From Paenibacillus taichungensis (lineage in GTDB: Bacteria; Bacillota; Bacilli; Paenibacillales; Paenibacillaceae), in assembly GCF_013359905.1 (NCBI RefSeq), contig NZ_JABMCC010000104.1:124001-188000 (forward strand): 64,000 nucleotides of DNA. Reading direction: 5' to 3'. A program made the translations under genes and the position numbers. Below are positions 63,596-64,000 of the stretch, in pieces; positions within the stretch are counted from its first letter, which is position 1, and each line of letters starts with the position of its first letter. The notes under the pieces are model-generated. The model had not been told where the DNA came from. It searched no databases and saw only the letters and a program-made list of their open reading frames with translations.

Positions 63596-64000
63596 GGACA
63601 ATATCCTCCTCTTGTAATCCAATCGGTTTATTGATAACCCCTACATTTTCAATTATGATGTGTGGTTCAATAATTACCTTTACATCCGGATAGATATCAT
63701 CCCACCGATCCCTCATTTTTTTCCATTCCCGAGGAAGTTGCTGATGAATGGAACGACCCAGACCCAAGATATCCGCAGGATATTGTTTTTGAATCAGCCT
63801 GATCCCTTCCTTAATGTCATCTTCAATTTTCTGGTGAAGGGCCTGAGTAAGGCTCTGCATCTCCTGGTCTCGCAAATCACCATAATTGGATTCGTTATCT
63901 ACCATGACTCCCTTGGCATACAACTCGATCGTCACCGTGACTTTCCCGTTTTCAACATGAGGATGCAAGGATGAGTTATTCTCGTTTAATTTAATGAACA
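63588..64000 (-). CDS. Germinant receptor lipoprotein C (GerAC family), C-terminal part
   Basis: Only the last ~136 residues are in the window; the frame stays open to the right edge (FIKLNENNSSLHPHVENGKV). The C-terminal Ger(x)C pattern is clear: VNVTIELYAKGVMVD-like strand, RDQEMQSLTQALHQKIEDDI, and YPADILGLGRSIHQQLPREW. This domain is the outer-face lipoprotein part of nutrient receptors. The signal peptide and lipobox are upstream of the window. The gene overlaps the small membrane protein by eight bases. Confidence 0.92.
   Translation of the reverse strand, partial: FIKLNENNSSLHPHVENGKVTVTIELYAKGVMVDNESNYGDLRDQEMQSLTQALHQKIEDDIKEGIRLIQKQYPADILGLGRSIHQQLPREWKKMRDRWDDIYPDVKVIIEPHIIIENVGVINKPIGLQEEDIVHD

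Noticed and set aside
1..64000. CRISPR array, prophage, IS transposase, tRNA or rRNA genes
   Set aside because: No regularly spaced repeats, no transposase or phage structural genes, and no recognisable RNA gene were found on either strand.

Overview
The window looks like a chromosomal segment of a spore-forming, Paenibacillus-like member of the Bacillota. The basis is strong AGGAGG-type ribosome sites, spore-germination (Ger) genes at the right end, YesM/YesN and LplABC-type sugar-uptake genes, Fur- and Rex-type operators, and two dispersed structured repeats with matching folds. The species assignment is an inference; no rRNA or tRNA gene is visible. Most genes lie on the minus strand.

Layout. 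1-5.5 kb: the start of a glutaminyl-tRNA synthetase gene (partial), a DUF2164 protein, two GNAT acetyltransferases, an SDR enzyme without the usual YxxxK pair, and a MerR regulator fused to a methyltransferase. 5.6-10.3 kb: a large GH94 phosphorylase (probably 1,2-beta-oligoglucan phosphorylase) and a LacI regulator, with three near-identical palindromic operators. 10.7-15.3 kb: a siderophore locus with an AraC regulator carrying a binding-protein domain, a Fur box, a siderophore-binding lipoprotein and an exporter-type ABC protein. 15.4-17 kb: an uncharacterised acidic protein. 17.1-25.8 kb: a sugar ABC importer (two permeases, lipoprotein) with a YesM/YesN two-component system and a second binding protein translationally coupled to the kinase. 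26-36.4 kb: a carboxyl-methyltransferase-like protein, an MFS transporter, a molybdopterin oxidoreductase, a formate/nitrite transporter, NADH oxidase, glutathione peroxidase, an FhuF-like iron protein and a YusV-like ATPase. Redox (Rex/Fnr-type) and Fur operators sit in their promoters.

36.9-52.8 kb is the most striking part: a compact minus-strand operon with a small divergent plus-strand unit. It encodes a signal-peptide VWA protein with one membrane anchor, a very large tubulin-like GTPase, a second tubulin-like protein that has lost the GTP-binding loops, a polytopic VWA membrane protein, a beta-rich protein, a zinc-ribbon GTPase and a GAP1-type membrane protein. The divergent unit encodes a 47-residue membrane peptide and a zinc-ribbon membrane protein. 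The gene set resembles the GTPase/VWA/GAP1 systems predicted by comparative genomics to act in biological conflict or membrane remodelling. No function can be read from sequence alone.

53-64 kb: a DEAD-box helicase with a long RGG-rich tail, a SulP/STAS transporter with a long structured leader, a 59-residue membrane protein, a UbiB/ABC1-type kinase with a phasin-like partner, a ThuA-like protein, an SDR enzyme, a HemD-like protein and a GerAB/GerAC germination cluster that runs off the window.

Two copies of a ~190-250-bp folded repeat (23,981-24,234 minus; 51,496-51,688 plus) share a core with compensatory base changes, and a third, unrelated folded element lies at 54,884-55,028. All functions are from reading the sequence; no search was run.
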